Both the position numbers and the translations under genes were made by a program. This document shows positions 41,195-51,000 of a stretch of 55,355 bases of DNA, piece by piece (position 1 is the first letter of the stretch; each line of letters opens with the position of its first letter). Source of the stretch: Deltaproteobacteria bacterium (GTDB lineage: Bacteria > DRYD01); NCBI GenBank assembly GCA_028276365.1, contig JAPYWL010000006.1, forward strand, positions 1-55,355. The letters run 5' to 3'. The notes beneath the pieces are model-generated. The model searched no databases. It was not told where the DNA came from and saw only the letters and a program-made list of their open reading frames with translations.

Positions 41195-42592
41195 ATGTTA
41201 AAAAATAAAGTAAATTTATTTTATTTTTGGGGTTTTATCTTTTATTTTATTTTTAGTATTTTGGTAATTCTTGGTAAGGAATCTAAAATAGATTTATTTA
41301 ATAGGTACGTACAAAATAAGGATTATGTTAAAGCACAGGAGGTAATAAATGATATCAAAAAAACATCAGAATTAGATGCTTTAATAGCTCAAATGATTTT
41401 ATACGCTTATAAAGATAATAATTTAGATAATTCTAAAAAAGTTTTAAAGATATTAAAACAAAGATTTGTAGATAATCTATCTAATCAAAATCAAAAGAAT
41501 CTCAATTTTTCTAAGATTTTATATAATTGGGCATACATTTTGTATAATGTTAAAAAAGATATTTATCAAAGTGAAATTAATGTTAATGAAGCTTTAAAGT
41601 ATAATTCCAATAATATTGATGCTATTATTTTATTAGCAAAGATAAATTATGATAAAAATAATCTTGATAATTCAGAGAATTTATTAGCTAACGCTTATGA
41701 ATTAGCTTTAGCTAAGAATTATTTAGATATAGTTAATTTAGTTTCTATTTACACTGATATACTTTTAGAAAATAAGAGATATGCTAAAGCTAAAAATATT
41801 TTAGAAAATTATTATCAAAGAGATAATAAATTATTATTAAAGTATGCTAAGGTTTTAACATATTTAGATGAGTTAGTTCAAGCAAATGAGATTATAAAAC
41901 AATATTTAAAGAAAGATAATAATAATTTAGAGGCTTATTATATTTTAGGGTTAACTTATAAAAGGAGTTACATAAAGGTTCCTCAAGCTTTGGAATTTAT
42001 TGATTCTATAAATCCTACAAAGGATGACAGATATTATATTAAGTTAGCTCAATTTTATGAAGGGATAAATAATGTGGATATGGCTACAAATTACTATGAT
42101 AAAGCTTTATCTATTAATAAAGAAAATAAAAAATATTATATTTTAGCTATAACTTATGCTATAGATGCTGGTAAAGCTAATAGGGCTATAAACTGGGCTT
42201 ATGAGCTATATTCTAAATATCCAACTGATTTTTATAGTGTATATTTATTAGCAGTTTGTTATGATGAAGCTAAATTGTTTGACAAAGCTAAAGAATTTTA
42301 TTATAAAGCTATGGATATTAATCCTGGGACTTATGAACCTTATGTAAGGTTAAGTAGGATATTTTTAGAAGAAGAAACTGATTTTGATAATTCTTCAAAA
42401 ATTTTGATCCAGGGGTATTATAATGTTCAGGATTTATATTATAAAAATAGGTTTAAAAAATCTATTAAAGATTTATTGGATTTAGAAAAAGAGTTTAAGA
42501 AAAAGTATAAGGAAAAAACTGGACTAGATATTTCTAAACCTATTAAACAAGATACCTTAAAGCAAATAGAGAAAATAATTTATTCTAATTAG
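41195..42592 (+). CDS. Tetratricopeptide repeat protein with N-terminal signal/anchor
   Basis: A 465-residue protein. Residues 7-27 (LFYFWGFIFYFIFSILVIL) form a signal or membrane anchor, and the rest is a run of TPR helices, for example DNSENLLANAYELALAKNYL, VDMATNYYDKALSINKENKK and FDKAKEFYYKAMDINPGTYE. There is no enzymatic domain, so it is probably a periplasmic or membrane-associated scaffold. AAAAAGGAG precedes the ATG, 32 bases after pnp, so it may be co-transcribed with pnp. Confidence 0.8.
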   Translation: MLKNKVNLFYFWGFIFYFIFSILVILGKESKIDLFNRYVQNKDYVKAQEVINDIKKTSELDALIAQMILYAYKDNNLDNSKKVLKILKQRFVDNLSNQNQKNLNFSKILYNWAYILYNVKKDIYQSEINVNEALKYNSNNIDAIILLAKINYDKNNLDNSENLLANAYELALAKNYLDIVNLVSIYTDILLENKRYAKAKNILENYYQRDNKLLLKYAKVLTYLDELVQANEIIKQYLKKDNNNLEAYYILGLTYKRSYIKVPQALEFIDSINPTKDDRYYIKLAQFYEGINNVDMATNYYDKALSINKENKKYYILAITYAIDAGKANRAINWAYELYSKYPTDFYSVYLLAVCYDEAKLFDKAKEFYYKAMDINPGTYEPYVRLSRIFLEEETDFDNSSKILIQGYYNVQDLYYKNRFKKSIKDLLDLEKEFKKKYKEKTGLDISKPIKQDTLKQIEKIIYSN

Positions 42593-43072
42593 ATATTATA
42601 AATTAAAAAATAGATAATTTTATTTAAATGCACTGAAAATTAATTAATCTCTTTGCATATAAGCTATCTAGGCTTTATTATTTTTTTGATAAAACAAAAT
42701 CTGCTTGATAGTAAAGACCATATATCTTTTCATTTACTACAATGTGTATAATAAATCATTGTCAGAAATTTTAAGATTAGATAACTAAAGAAAATGAAAA
42801 GTAATTTACTTTACCATATGTCCAAAAATTTGATTATTTATTTGAGTATGCTATTTATTATTTTTTTAAATATCTATCCATATTTTGAACCATTTTTAGA
42901 GAACTTAATATACATGTTGAGTAATGATTAATCCTTAGTTGTTTTGAAATTAATATATTATTAGAAATTTTAGTAAAGATAACATGAATTAGAGTTTTAA
43001 AAATTTTATATAAATAATTGGTAATAAGAGAATGTTATGTATGTTTGTGGTTGAGGGGAATGTGAAAAGAGG
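42593..43072. other. 480-base stretch between convergent genes
   Basis: It contains one small candidate frame (42794-42931, reported separately). On the minus strand around 42640-42750 lies a short frame (VNEKIYGLYYQADFVLSKK) bounded by stops and without a start, which looks like a gene fragment. No clear terminator hairpin is visible for the convergent genes on either side. Confidence 0.4.
42794..42931 (+). CDS. Possible 45-residue single-span membrane protein
   Basis: ATG-initiated frame with a hydrophobic segment LIIYLSMLFIIFLNIY flanked by Lys and Asn residues, ending in TAA. There is no convincing ribosome binding site and no recognisable family. In DNA this AT-rich, hydrophobic short frames arise by chance. 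Confidence 0.2.
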   Translation: MKSNLLYHMSKNLIIYLSMLFIIFLNIYPYFEPFLENLIYMLSND

Positions 43073-43807
43073 TTATTTTTTACTAAAGAAGTGATATAAG
43101 AAGATGGCAGCTGCATTGGTTAAATTTAAACTCTCTACATTTAATATTTCAATACTTACAGTTTTTAAATTATTTATATTTTTTATTATTTCTTTTGGAA
43201 CTCCAGTTTCTCCACCTAATATTACTAAACTTTTAGGTAATATAAAATCATAATTTAGTTTATGTAATTTGTATTCTCCATTTTTATCTAATAAAATTAT
43301 ATTGTATTTTTTTAAGACAAAGTGATTAATTATTTTAGTGATACTATGGAATCTATGGATTTTGATTTTAGAGTTTCTTGAAGTTTGGATAACTATTTCA
43401 TTAACGGGACAAGCATTTTCAGTAGGGATTAATATACCAGCTATATCAAAGGCATAACATACTCTCATTAAAGCTCCTAAATTCCTTGGATCTTTTATCT
43501 TATAACCTAAAACTATTATTGGCAATCTCACTTTATTAATATTTTCTTCTATTTCATTTAAACTACTATAAATAAAATCAAAGTATTCTAAAACTATTAA
43601 CTGATGATCTAAGAAATTAAATTTTTTTTTTAAAGAATTAGAGTTTAGTATATGAACGGGAATATTGTTTTGTTTTAAATTATGAATTATATCTTTTATA
43701 TAACTTTGATTTTTAATGGAATCCGATATATAGACTTTTGTTACTTTTTTTAGATTATTTTTATCTTGTAAGAATTCTTTTATAAGTTTCTTATTGTAAA
43801 GATACAT
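43073..43807 (-). CDS. TrmH/SpoU-family RNA 2'-O-methyltransferase (RlmB-like)
   Basis: SPOUT methyltransferase of 244 residues acting on rRNA or tRNA. Motif 1 IKDPRNLGALMRVCYAFD, motif 2 LVILGGETGVPKEI, and motif 3 VESLNLTNAAAIFLYHF give the knotted S-adenosylmethionine site. An N-terminal substrate-binding domain of about 90 residues (YISDSIKNQSYIKDII) is as in RlmB, although diverged. The exact target base cannot be assigned. It follows the DUF2085 gene by 37 bases. In Firmicutes an RlmB-type gene sits beside sigH; here they are 7 kb apart. Confidence 0.9.
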   Translation of the reverse strand: MYLYNKKLIKEFLQDKNNLKKVTKVYISDSIKNQSYIKDIIHNLKQNNIPVHILNSNSLKKKFNFLDHQLIVLEYFDFIYSSLNEIEENINKVRLPIIVLGYKIKDPRNLGALMRVCYAFDIAGILIPTENACPVNEIVIQTSRNSKIKIHRFHSITKIINHFVLKKYNIILLDKNGEYKLHKLNYDFILPKSLVILGGETGVPKEIIKNINNLKTVSIEILNVESLNLTNAAAIFLYHFFSKK

Positions 43808-43844
43808 ATTTATCCTATTTACTTTAGAAGTTTTAGTTAATAAT

Positions 43845-44606
43845 TTATTTTTTAATAAACTTTTGATAAAGTTCTACAATAGATGATTCTTTAAAATATC
43901 CTACACTAAATAGGAAAAATATTAATAAAAAAGTCAAGGATGTAAAAACAATATAGGGGAGTAATTTTAAATATTTGTTATTTAAATCACTAACTTGGAA
44001 GTATATTAAATCTGTAATAAGTTTTATTATCTTATAAAAATAGAAGAATATAGATATTGGTAGCAAATAGATTAAGTAGGGTAAGAATATATATAGCGAA
44101 GTAAGATAAAATATGAATACCAAAAAATTAAATAGTAAAATGAATTTAATAAAATCAGATTTTGAAGAATTTCTGTTATTAAATAAGTTATCATATTGTT
44201 CATAAAGTGCTTTATTTATAGATAATTCAAAATATTTAAAGATTAATCCTAAGTGTGAAGCCATAAATAATCCTGTAAAGTATCTAATGTAGTTTGTTGT
44301 TTCTCTTAGTTTTGAATAACTCGTTATTCCATCTATCCCAAATAAAAATAAATAAAACAAAAATAAAAATATTATTATTTTAATATGATTGGAAATTAAG
44401 TTATTTATATAGTTTTTGTCTTTGTAAAGTAATTTAGAAAGTAGAAATATAATAGTAAAACTTAACAAGAATCCGATATAAGTACCTGTATCTCTTGAAC
44501 AAACGAAAAATTGATAACCTCCTATTGAGCAAAATGATCTTTCACTGATTTGATGGCATAAGCCGCTAAATATAAAAAATAAAAAATCGTATATTTTTTC
44601 TACCAT
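43845..44606 (-). CDS. DUF2085 membrane protein
   Basis: A 253-residue integral membrane protein of unknown function. The N-terminal signature FSGLCHQISERSFCSIGGYQ, continuing FFVCSRDTGTYIGF, is diagnostic for DUF2085, with three cysteines and a histidine that may bind metal or form disulphides. About six hydrophobic segments follow (IIFLFLFYLFLFGIDGI, FILLFNFLVFIFYLTSLYI). The family is usually 120-200 residues, so this member has a longer C-terminal part. No ribosome binding site is evident. Confidence 0.85.
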   Translation of the reverse strand: MVEKIYDFLFFIFSGLCHQISERSFCSIGGYQFFVCSRDTGTYIGFLLSFTIIFLLSKLLYKDKNYINNLISNHIKIIIFLFLFYLFLFGIDGITSYSKLRETTNYIRYFTGLFMASHLGLIFKYFELSINKALYEQYDNLFNNRNSSKSDFIKFILLFNFLVFIFYLTSLYIFLPYLIYLLPISIFFYFYKIIKLITDLIYFQVSDLNNKYLKLLPYIVFTSLTFLLIFFLFSVGYFKESSIVELYQKFIKK

Positions 44607-44848
44607 AAGATTTTATTTATTTTTATTTTAACTCAAAATTTGCTTTATTTTTTATGTTTTATTTTTTATATTTCGTTTGAGAAAAATATATTAGGATAGT
44701 CTTTAAGGTTATAATTTGATGTCATGGGTTCTCTATATTCTTTAGCAGTTCCTATATACTTTAGATTTAGTTTTTATTTATTCTTAGTTATTCCCCCTTT
44801 TAAGTATATTTAAGCTTTTATGATGTTTTAATTTTAACTTTAACTTTT

Positions 44849-46090
44849 TTATTTATTTATTATTTCTTCTAATTTGTTAAGAATCTTTTTTAATTTGATT
44901 TCTAATTTTTCTTTATTTTTAGGATTTTTATTGTTTGGATCAATTTTTAGTTCTTTATAGTACATTTCATAAATTTTTAAGATATTGGAAAAATCGATAG
45001 TGTTTATTTGATTTTGTTGGGAATTTTCATCATAACTAATTAATTTTTTTTCTTCTTTTGTATATTTTTCTAATTTTATAACATTATCAAAATTAAGTAA
45101 ATTCTGAATATCAAAAGAATTTAAGACATCACTAATTCTTATTTTTATATAACTATCTTTGTTATTTTCTATTTGGTTTATTAAATTGTTCATATTTTCA
45201 TTTATTTCAAGTGTAATTAATTTTTTATGATTTTTAAGTTCTATAAACTCTGATTTTATTAAATTATTTTCTATTGTATTTAGTATTATTCCATGTTTAT
45301 AATCTTCTCCAAAATCTAAGGGTAAAATAGAACCACTATAATAAATATTTTGAATTTTTTGGTATTTATGTATATGGCCTAAAGCAATATAATGAAAATC
45401 AAAGCTTATATCGTTAATTAGTACTTTATATATGTCATTAGTATATAATGGAGATTCACTATTACCTAGATTAGCACTATCTAGCATAATATGCATTACT
45501 AAAATTTTTATTGTATTTTGATTTAAATCTAAATCCTGTAATATTTTGCTTAATAAAATATTATGTAATTTTGAGTATGAATATTCTTTTTCTATTTGAA
45601 AAATCTGATGAAATTTAAGGCCTAACCTATACTCTATAAATGGAATTAATATTATTAAAATCTCTGTATTGTTTAGCTTGAATTTAAAATAGGGTAATTT
45701 AGAATTGTTATTAAAGTAATCTTCCAAATCTGAAAATGTGTAAATAATTATTTTTTTAGCACTAAATTTGTTTAGTAATTTATTATAAGCGTTTAGGTTT
45801 TTAAGTTTTAGGTCGCTATCATGATTACCAGAAATTATAAAAATATAATCAACTAATTCATAAGTGTTAATTAGGAAATTAATAAAGAGTTCTTCAGCTT
45901 CTAAAGAGGGAAGCTTATTATGAAATATATCTCCACTTATTATAACAAATTTAGATTTACTTTGTTTTATAATATACTCAATTTCTTCAAATGTTTGATA
46001 AAATTCATTATATCTATCTATATCTCCTTTTATTGATTTGATTTTTTTTCCTAAATGTAAATCACTTAAATGAATAAAATTTAGACTCAT
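44849..46090 (-). CDS. sbcD: SbcD/Mre11-like DNA double-strand-break nuclease
   Basis: Metal-dependent nuclease of 413 residues. Phosphoesterase motifs in order: HLSDLHLGK, VIISGDIFHNK, IISGNHDSD, LVMHIMLDSANLG and ALGHIHKYQKI, the last with the GHxH pair of SbcD. A C-terminal region of about 130 residues with Lys/Asn-rich helices corresponds to the capping domain. Its usual partner sbcC is not adjacent: an M48 peptidase lies upstream and a 242-base gap downstream. It could be another member of the Mre11 class, but the motifs favour SbcD. Confidence 0.87.
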   Translation of the reverse strand: MSLNFIHLSDLHLGKKIKSIKGDIDRYNEFYQTFEEIEYIIKQSKSKFVIISGDIFHNKLPSLEAEELFINFLINTYELVDYIFIISGNHDSDLKLKNLNAYNKLLNKFSAKKIIIYTFSDLEDYFNNNSKLPYFKFKLNNTEILIILIPFIEYRLGLKFHQIFQIEKEYSYSKLHNILLSKILQDLDLNQNTIKILVMHIMLDSANLGNSESPLYTNDIYKVLINDISFDFHYIALGHIHKYQKIQNIYYSGSILPLDFGEDYKHGIILNTIENNLIKSEFIELKNHKKLITLEINENMNNLINQIENNKDSYIKIRISDVLNSFDIQNLLNFDNVIKLEKYTKEEKKLISYDENSQQNQINTIDFSNILKIYEMYYKELKIDPNNKNPKNKEKLEIKLKKILNKLEEIINK

Positions 46091-46122
46091 TTTTTATTAA
46101 TAAGTGAGAAATAAAAATTTTA

Positions 46123-46686
46123 TTAGATGCTATTATATCCCATAGTAGCTGCGTTAACTCTTTCTTCAGTGGATGGATGAGATCTTAGGTAAGGGTGTGT
46201 AAAATCCATTGAAGAATTAAATCTTATTAATAGATCTAAAAAAGGTTGTAAAGGTAGGTTAGCCATTTTTAGAGCTCTACCTGCGTAATAATCTGCTTCT
46301 AATTCTTTTTGTTGGTTATATACGTTAGTAGCAAAAACATTATTACCTGACATCCATTGATACATAAATACTTGGGGAATATGGTTTAATACTTCATGAG
46401 CCCATTCATGTGCTAATACCCCAAAAATAGCTTCATAACTTTCATTTTCTATAAACGATGGATCTATGAATACTATTTTTTGGCCTGTAGCCATTGCACC
46501 TAAGTTAGTTGGATATATTTGAACTGTTATATATGTCCCATATAGATAATTTAACTTATTTGCTATATCATTTAATTGATCATTTGTTACTTTTGAATAA
46601 ATGTAATTTTTTGATATTAAAAAGAATAATAAAAATACTATAAAAAACCTGTAAAAAAATGAAAGAATAAATTTAATTTTGCTCAT
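46123..46686 (-). CDS. M48-family zinc metallopeptidase, anchored or periplasmic
   Basis: A 187-residue peptidase. Residues 8-27 (LSFFYRFFIVFLLFFLIS) form a signal or anchor. The HExxH zinc motif is in FGVLAHEWAHEVLNH, and the third ligand Glu lies in KELEADYYAGRAL; HPYLRSHPSTEERVN matches the C-terminal family signature. The size and layout resemble the periplasmic BepA/LoiP-type quality-control proteases, without the TPR domain. It is read just ahead of sbcD (32-base gap). Confidence 0.9.
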   Translation of the reverse strand: MSKIKFILSFFYRFFIVFLLFFLISKNYIYSKVTNDQLNDIANKLNYLYGTYITVQIYPTNLGAMATGQKIVFIDPSFIENESYEAIFGVLAHEWAHEVLNHIPQVFMYQWMSGNNVFATNVYNQQKELEADYYAGRALKMANLPLQPFLDLLIRFNSSMDFTHPYLRSHPSTEERVNAATMGYNSI

Positions 46687-46764
46687 TTTTATCTTTTTTA
46701 TTCTTAAATTTTTATTAATATTAAATTTAATTTATTTTTCTTTTTGAATTTTAGTTTAAAAAAT

Positions 46765-46796
46765 AAAGGGGGAAAAAATCCCCCCTTTTTTTGAAT
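46765..46796 (-). terminator. Rho-independent terminator after the 99-residue protein gene
   Basis: On the minus strand, AAAGGGGG pairs with CCCCCTTT around an A/T loop and is followed by ATTTTTT. It lies 24-55 bases past the stop codon at 46820 and separates that gene from the M48 gene. A T run on the plus strand also makes it potentially bidirectional. Confidence 0.88.
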
Positions 46797-46819
46797 CTTC
46801 TTTGTTAGTTTATAGGTTA

Positions 46820-47119
46820 TTATCCACCGCCGCCTGCTAATGCTTTTGTCCATTGGTTAGCTATTTGGGATTGAGTTTTATAAGCATCTAACCTTGTTTC
46901 TTCATGCATTTTTCTAATAGCTCTATTAGTATCTAATACCATTTTCATCATTTCTTGTTGATGTTTCTTTTCTGCTAATTGTTCAGATAACATTAGATTT
47001 TCCAATTCTCTTCTATTTTCGTTATCTATAGCCCAGGCGCGTGCTTGGTTTATAATAGGTTGCCATTGTTGTTGTCTTAGGAATGGAAGCCATTCAGTGA
47101 AGTCTCCTATACCAAACAT
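46820..47119 (-). CDS. Small helical protein with Gly4 tail, unknown function
   Basis: A 99-residue protein of no recognised family. The N-terminus MFGIGDFTEWLPFLRQQQWQ is aromatic; residues 30-90 form one or two charged amphipathic helices (NENRRELENLMLSEQLAEKK, RAIRKMHEETRLDAYKT); the chain ends ALAGGGG. There is no signal peptide. AAGGAGGTG before the ATG and a private strong terminator indicate an abundant, monocistronic product. The glycine tail recalls the glycine-rich set at 12-26 kb, but there is no direct similarity. Confidence 0.75.
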   Translation of the reverse strand: MFGIGDFTEWLPFLRQQQWQPIINQARAWAIDNENRRELENLMLSEQLAEKKHQQEMMKMVLDTNRAIRKMHEETRLDAYKTQSQIANQWTKALAGGGG

Positions 47120-47205
47120 TTTGTTACACCTCCTTAAAACTTTTTTTCTTTTTTCAATATTATTATATTCATTTTTTTTGAAACTAAATAGTAAATTAGA
47201 TTTTT

Positions 47206-47222
47206 TTTACAATTTTTTAACA
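47206..47222 (+). promoter_or_regulatory. TTTACA-N5-TTAACA box pair before the nicotinamidase gene
   Basis: TTTACA at 47206-47211 and TTAACA at 47217-47222 are 11 bases apart, followed by a TATAAT at about 47235. The divergent 99-residue protein gene lies on the other side. Confidence 0.3.
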
Positions 47223-47346
47223 AACTTTGTTTTTTATAATTTTACTAAAAGATTTTTAAATGGACTTCTATTAATAAATTTTAATTGGTATTTTGGAAGG
47301 TTTTAATTTATATTAATAAGAATACTAAAAGGGGGTGATGGATTTT

Positions 47347-47940
47347 ATGGAAGGAATTTTAACTAAAAGTAGTGCATTAATAGTAGTGGATATGCAAAAC
47401 GATTTTATAAATGGAAGTTTAGCTGTTCCTAATGCTGATACCATTATACCAGTTATAAATGACTATGTAAAATTATTTGAAAAAAATGGATTAATGGTAG
47501 TATTTACAAGGGATTGGCATCCTGAAAACCATTGCTCTTTTAAAGAAAATGGGGGGATTTGGCCTAAACATTGTGTTCAAAATACATATGGTGCTGAGTT
47601 CCATAAAGACCTTTATATGCCAAGCAATAAGTATATCATATCTAAGGCTTTTTTACCTGATTTAGAAGCATACTCAGGATTTGAAAAAACTGAGCTAAAT
47701 GATTTATTAAAAAAGAATAATATAGATACTTTATTTATTTGTGGGGTAGCTACTGATTATTGTGTTAAGCAAACTGTTTTATCTGCTTTAGAATTAGGTT
47801 ATAAAACTTATTTGCTTGTAGATGCAATTAAAGGGGTTGATCTAAATAATTTTGATAGTGAAAAAGCTATAAATGAAATGATATCTAAGGGTGCTAAAGC
47901 AATTGTTTTTGATGAATTAATTAATAAAGCCAAAATTTAA
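47347..47940 (+). CDS. pncA: Nicotinamidase (PncA-type isochorismatase-fold amidohydrolase)
   Basis: Converts nicotinamide to nicotinate in NAD salvage. The start is put at the ATG at 47347 because AAAAGGGGGTGATG overlaps earlier in-frame GTG and ATG codons. The protein has 197 residues. Catalytic Asp15 is in VVDMQNDF, metal ligands are in FTRDWHPENHCSF, and the nucleophile Cys139 is in GVATDYCVKQT. IWPKHCVQNTYGAEF is the usual nicotinamidase segment. The family also includes pyrazinamidase activity. Confidence 0.93.
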   Translation: MEGILTKSSALIVVDMQNDFINGSLAVPNADTIIPVINDYVKLFEKNGLMVVFTRDWHPENHCSFKENGGIWPKHCVQNTYGAEFHKDLYMPSNKYIISKAFLPDLEAYSGFEKTELNDLLKKNNIDTLFICGVATDYCVKQTVLSALELGYKTYLLVDAIKGVDLNNFDSEKAINEMISKGAKAIVFDELINKAKI

Positions 47941-48008
47941 AAAATAATTCTACTTTTATATTTTTCTTATTTTTTTAATGAAAATAAGGGAGGAGGGGAG
48001 TTATTTTT

Positions 48009-51000
48009 ATGTTTTTTTTATTAAAGAAATATAAAATTCTTATTTTTTTCTTGTTCTTTATTGTGTTTTTAGGGATCTCTAAAAATATGAATATATTAGG
48101 AGAATCTAAAAATATGAATAATTTTGAATATACTTTAAATTACTCTGTTAATATCGATTTGGATAATAATAATTATATCAAAATTAATACTTTTGTTTTA
48201 AAAGATGATAAAGTAAATTCTGTAGATAATGTAGATGTTAAATTTATCTATAACAATAGGGAAATATTTAAAACTAAAACTAATAATGGGTTTGCTTTGT
48301 TTAATTTAAATAAAGAAAATTTAAAATTAAATGAAAAAGAACTAAAAAATAATTACTTAGAATTAATTTGTAAAATAGGAGATAATGAAGAGAAACTAAG
48401 TTTTAATTTGGTAAAAGATTATAAAGTATTAATTATAACGGATAAACCAATTTATCAGCCTGGACAAAAAATATTTATTAAATTAATCGCTTTAAAAAGC
48501 ATCCAAAATAAGTATAAACCTATAAAAGATAATTTTATTTTAGAAATAACTGACCCTAAGGGAAATAAATTAGAATATAAAAGTATTCAAACAGATACTT
48601 ATGGTACTTTCTTTTATGAATACAATTTATCTAATCTTATTAATTTAGGAGTATATAAAATAAAGTTAATAAAAGATGGAAAAGTATTAAATACTATTAA
48701 TTTTGAAGTTCAAAAATATACTTTACCAAAATTTAAGATTGAATTAGAAGATACTCCTAATTATTTAGTAATTAATAAGGAGTATGAATTAAGTTTAGAG
48801 TTATCTTATTTTTTTGGTAAAAAAGTAAATGATGCTAAAGTAGATATTGATGTTTATTCATTTGATGCTGAATTTTATAAAATAAATTCATATTCAGGAA
48901 AAACCGATAAAAACGGCACTTTTAAATTTAAACTTAAATTACCTGATTATTTAACAGGAGTAGATAAAAATAAGGGATTAATTAAGATAACTATAAAGGC
49001 AGAAGATAATGCTAATCAAATTGAAACTAAAGACTTTATATTTAATGTCTATTCAAAGGAAGTATTATCTGATATAGTTCCTGTTAATCCTATCGTTAAA
49101 AATAAAGAAAATAAATTTTTATTAATTTGTTATAAACCAGAAGGTGAAGAATCAAAGGATTCTAATTATAAAATTGTTTTTCATAAACCTTTTAACAAAA
49201 CCTTTATTCTAAATAAAAATACTTTTAAATTTGATTATTTAGTTGTTGATGATTATATTGAATTTAAATATGAGGTAATTGATTTAAATAACAATCTTAA
49301 AGAAAGTTTTTCTTATTCTTTTTATACTAATGAAAATATTAATGATTATATCTTTTTAGATTTAGATAAGGTATTATATAAAGTTGGAGATAAAGTTAAT
49401 TTGGATGTAATAACTAATGATAAAAAACAAGTTTATATAGAAACTTATTTAAAAACTAATAGTGGATTTATTTCATTATCAAGTGATACTATAGAAATTA
49501 ATAAAAAAACTAATTATAGTTTTACTTTAAAGGATAAAGGAAATATAATTATTAGAGCTTATTTTATAGACAATAAGGGGAATATAGTTGATAATATAAA
49601 GTCAATAATAGTTAATGAATCAGATAGTAATTATTTGATATTAACAAACTTTGATAAAGAAATTTATAAACCAAAAGATAAAATGAAATTAAAAATAAAT
49701 ACTGTTTTAAATGGAAAAGAAGAAGATAGTAAAGTTTTAGTGGATATAGTAGATGAAGCTGTTTTATATTTAGCTAATAAAACCCCTGAATTACTTAAAT
49801 TATATTTATCTTTAGTAGATGAGCTATTAACTCCCAAATATGAGGTTCATAATTATAAGGATTTAATTATAAAAAATCAAAATGATATTTTAAATTATGC
49901 ATTACTTAAAGATTATAATAATTTAATTAGCGAAAATTTTGGATCTGAGAATAAAGTAATTAACAGTATTGACATTAAATACGAAAAAACCCTAAAAAAT
50001 GCTCAAATAATTTATCAAAAGGCTTATAATTATTATACCCAATATAAAACTATTCCTAATATATTGGATTTAGATAAAAGTAAAGCTTATGACGGATGGA
50101 ATAGATTATTTAAATTAGTTTTAGAAAATGGGGTTATTAAAGTTATTAGTTCTGGACCTGATGGAAAATTTGATACTAAGGATGATATTGTCTATCCTTA
50201 TTATTATAAACAAAAAGAAAGAATTTTTTTTGATGATGTTAGAAAGTTAACAGGTATTATGTTTGAAAAATCTCTTTCTGAAACTTCTGTTAGTAATTTA
50301 AAACCAGAATTTAAAAAAGATAATTTAGATAGTAATTTTTCTATAAGGGAATATTTCCCTGAAACCTTTTATTCAAATATTATTGATTCTAATAAAGATT
50401 TCGTTTTAACTTTGCCTGATAGTATTACTAATTGGAAAGTTAGTTTATTAGCAGTTAATAAAGAAGGTAATATTGCTAATAAAGTTTTAGATCTTAAAGT
50501 TTTTCAAGAATTCTTTATTGATGTTAATTTACCTTTGTTTTTGACTAAAAATGACGAAGTTTCTATTCCCGTTATTGTTTATAATTATACTAATAAACTA
50601 CTTAAAGTTAATTTAAAAATAAAAAAAGAGGATTGGTTTGAATTATTGGATGATGATCAAAAGAGTATAGAGATAAATAAAAATGAAGTAAAGAAGGTTT
50701 ATTTTAAGATAAAAGTTGTTAAAGTAGGAAAGAATTATATAACTATTTTTGCTTCTTCTGCTAATTTTAAAGATGCTATAAAGAAAGAGTGTAATATAGT
50801 ACCTGAGGGTATATTTACTAAAGATTCAAAGAGTTTTAGTGGTAATAATTCTTTTAGTTTTAGTATAGAAGGAGAGGGTAAGGGTGCTTATGTAGTTGTT
50901 TATCCTGTTTTATTTAGTCAAGTTTTGAGTGGGTTAGATAATTTATTACAGATGCCTTATGGTTGTTTTGAACAAACTAGTTCTGTTAATTATCCTAATG

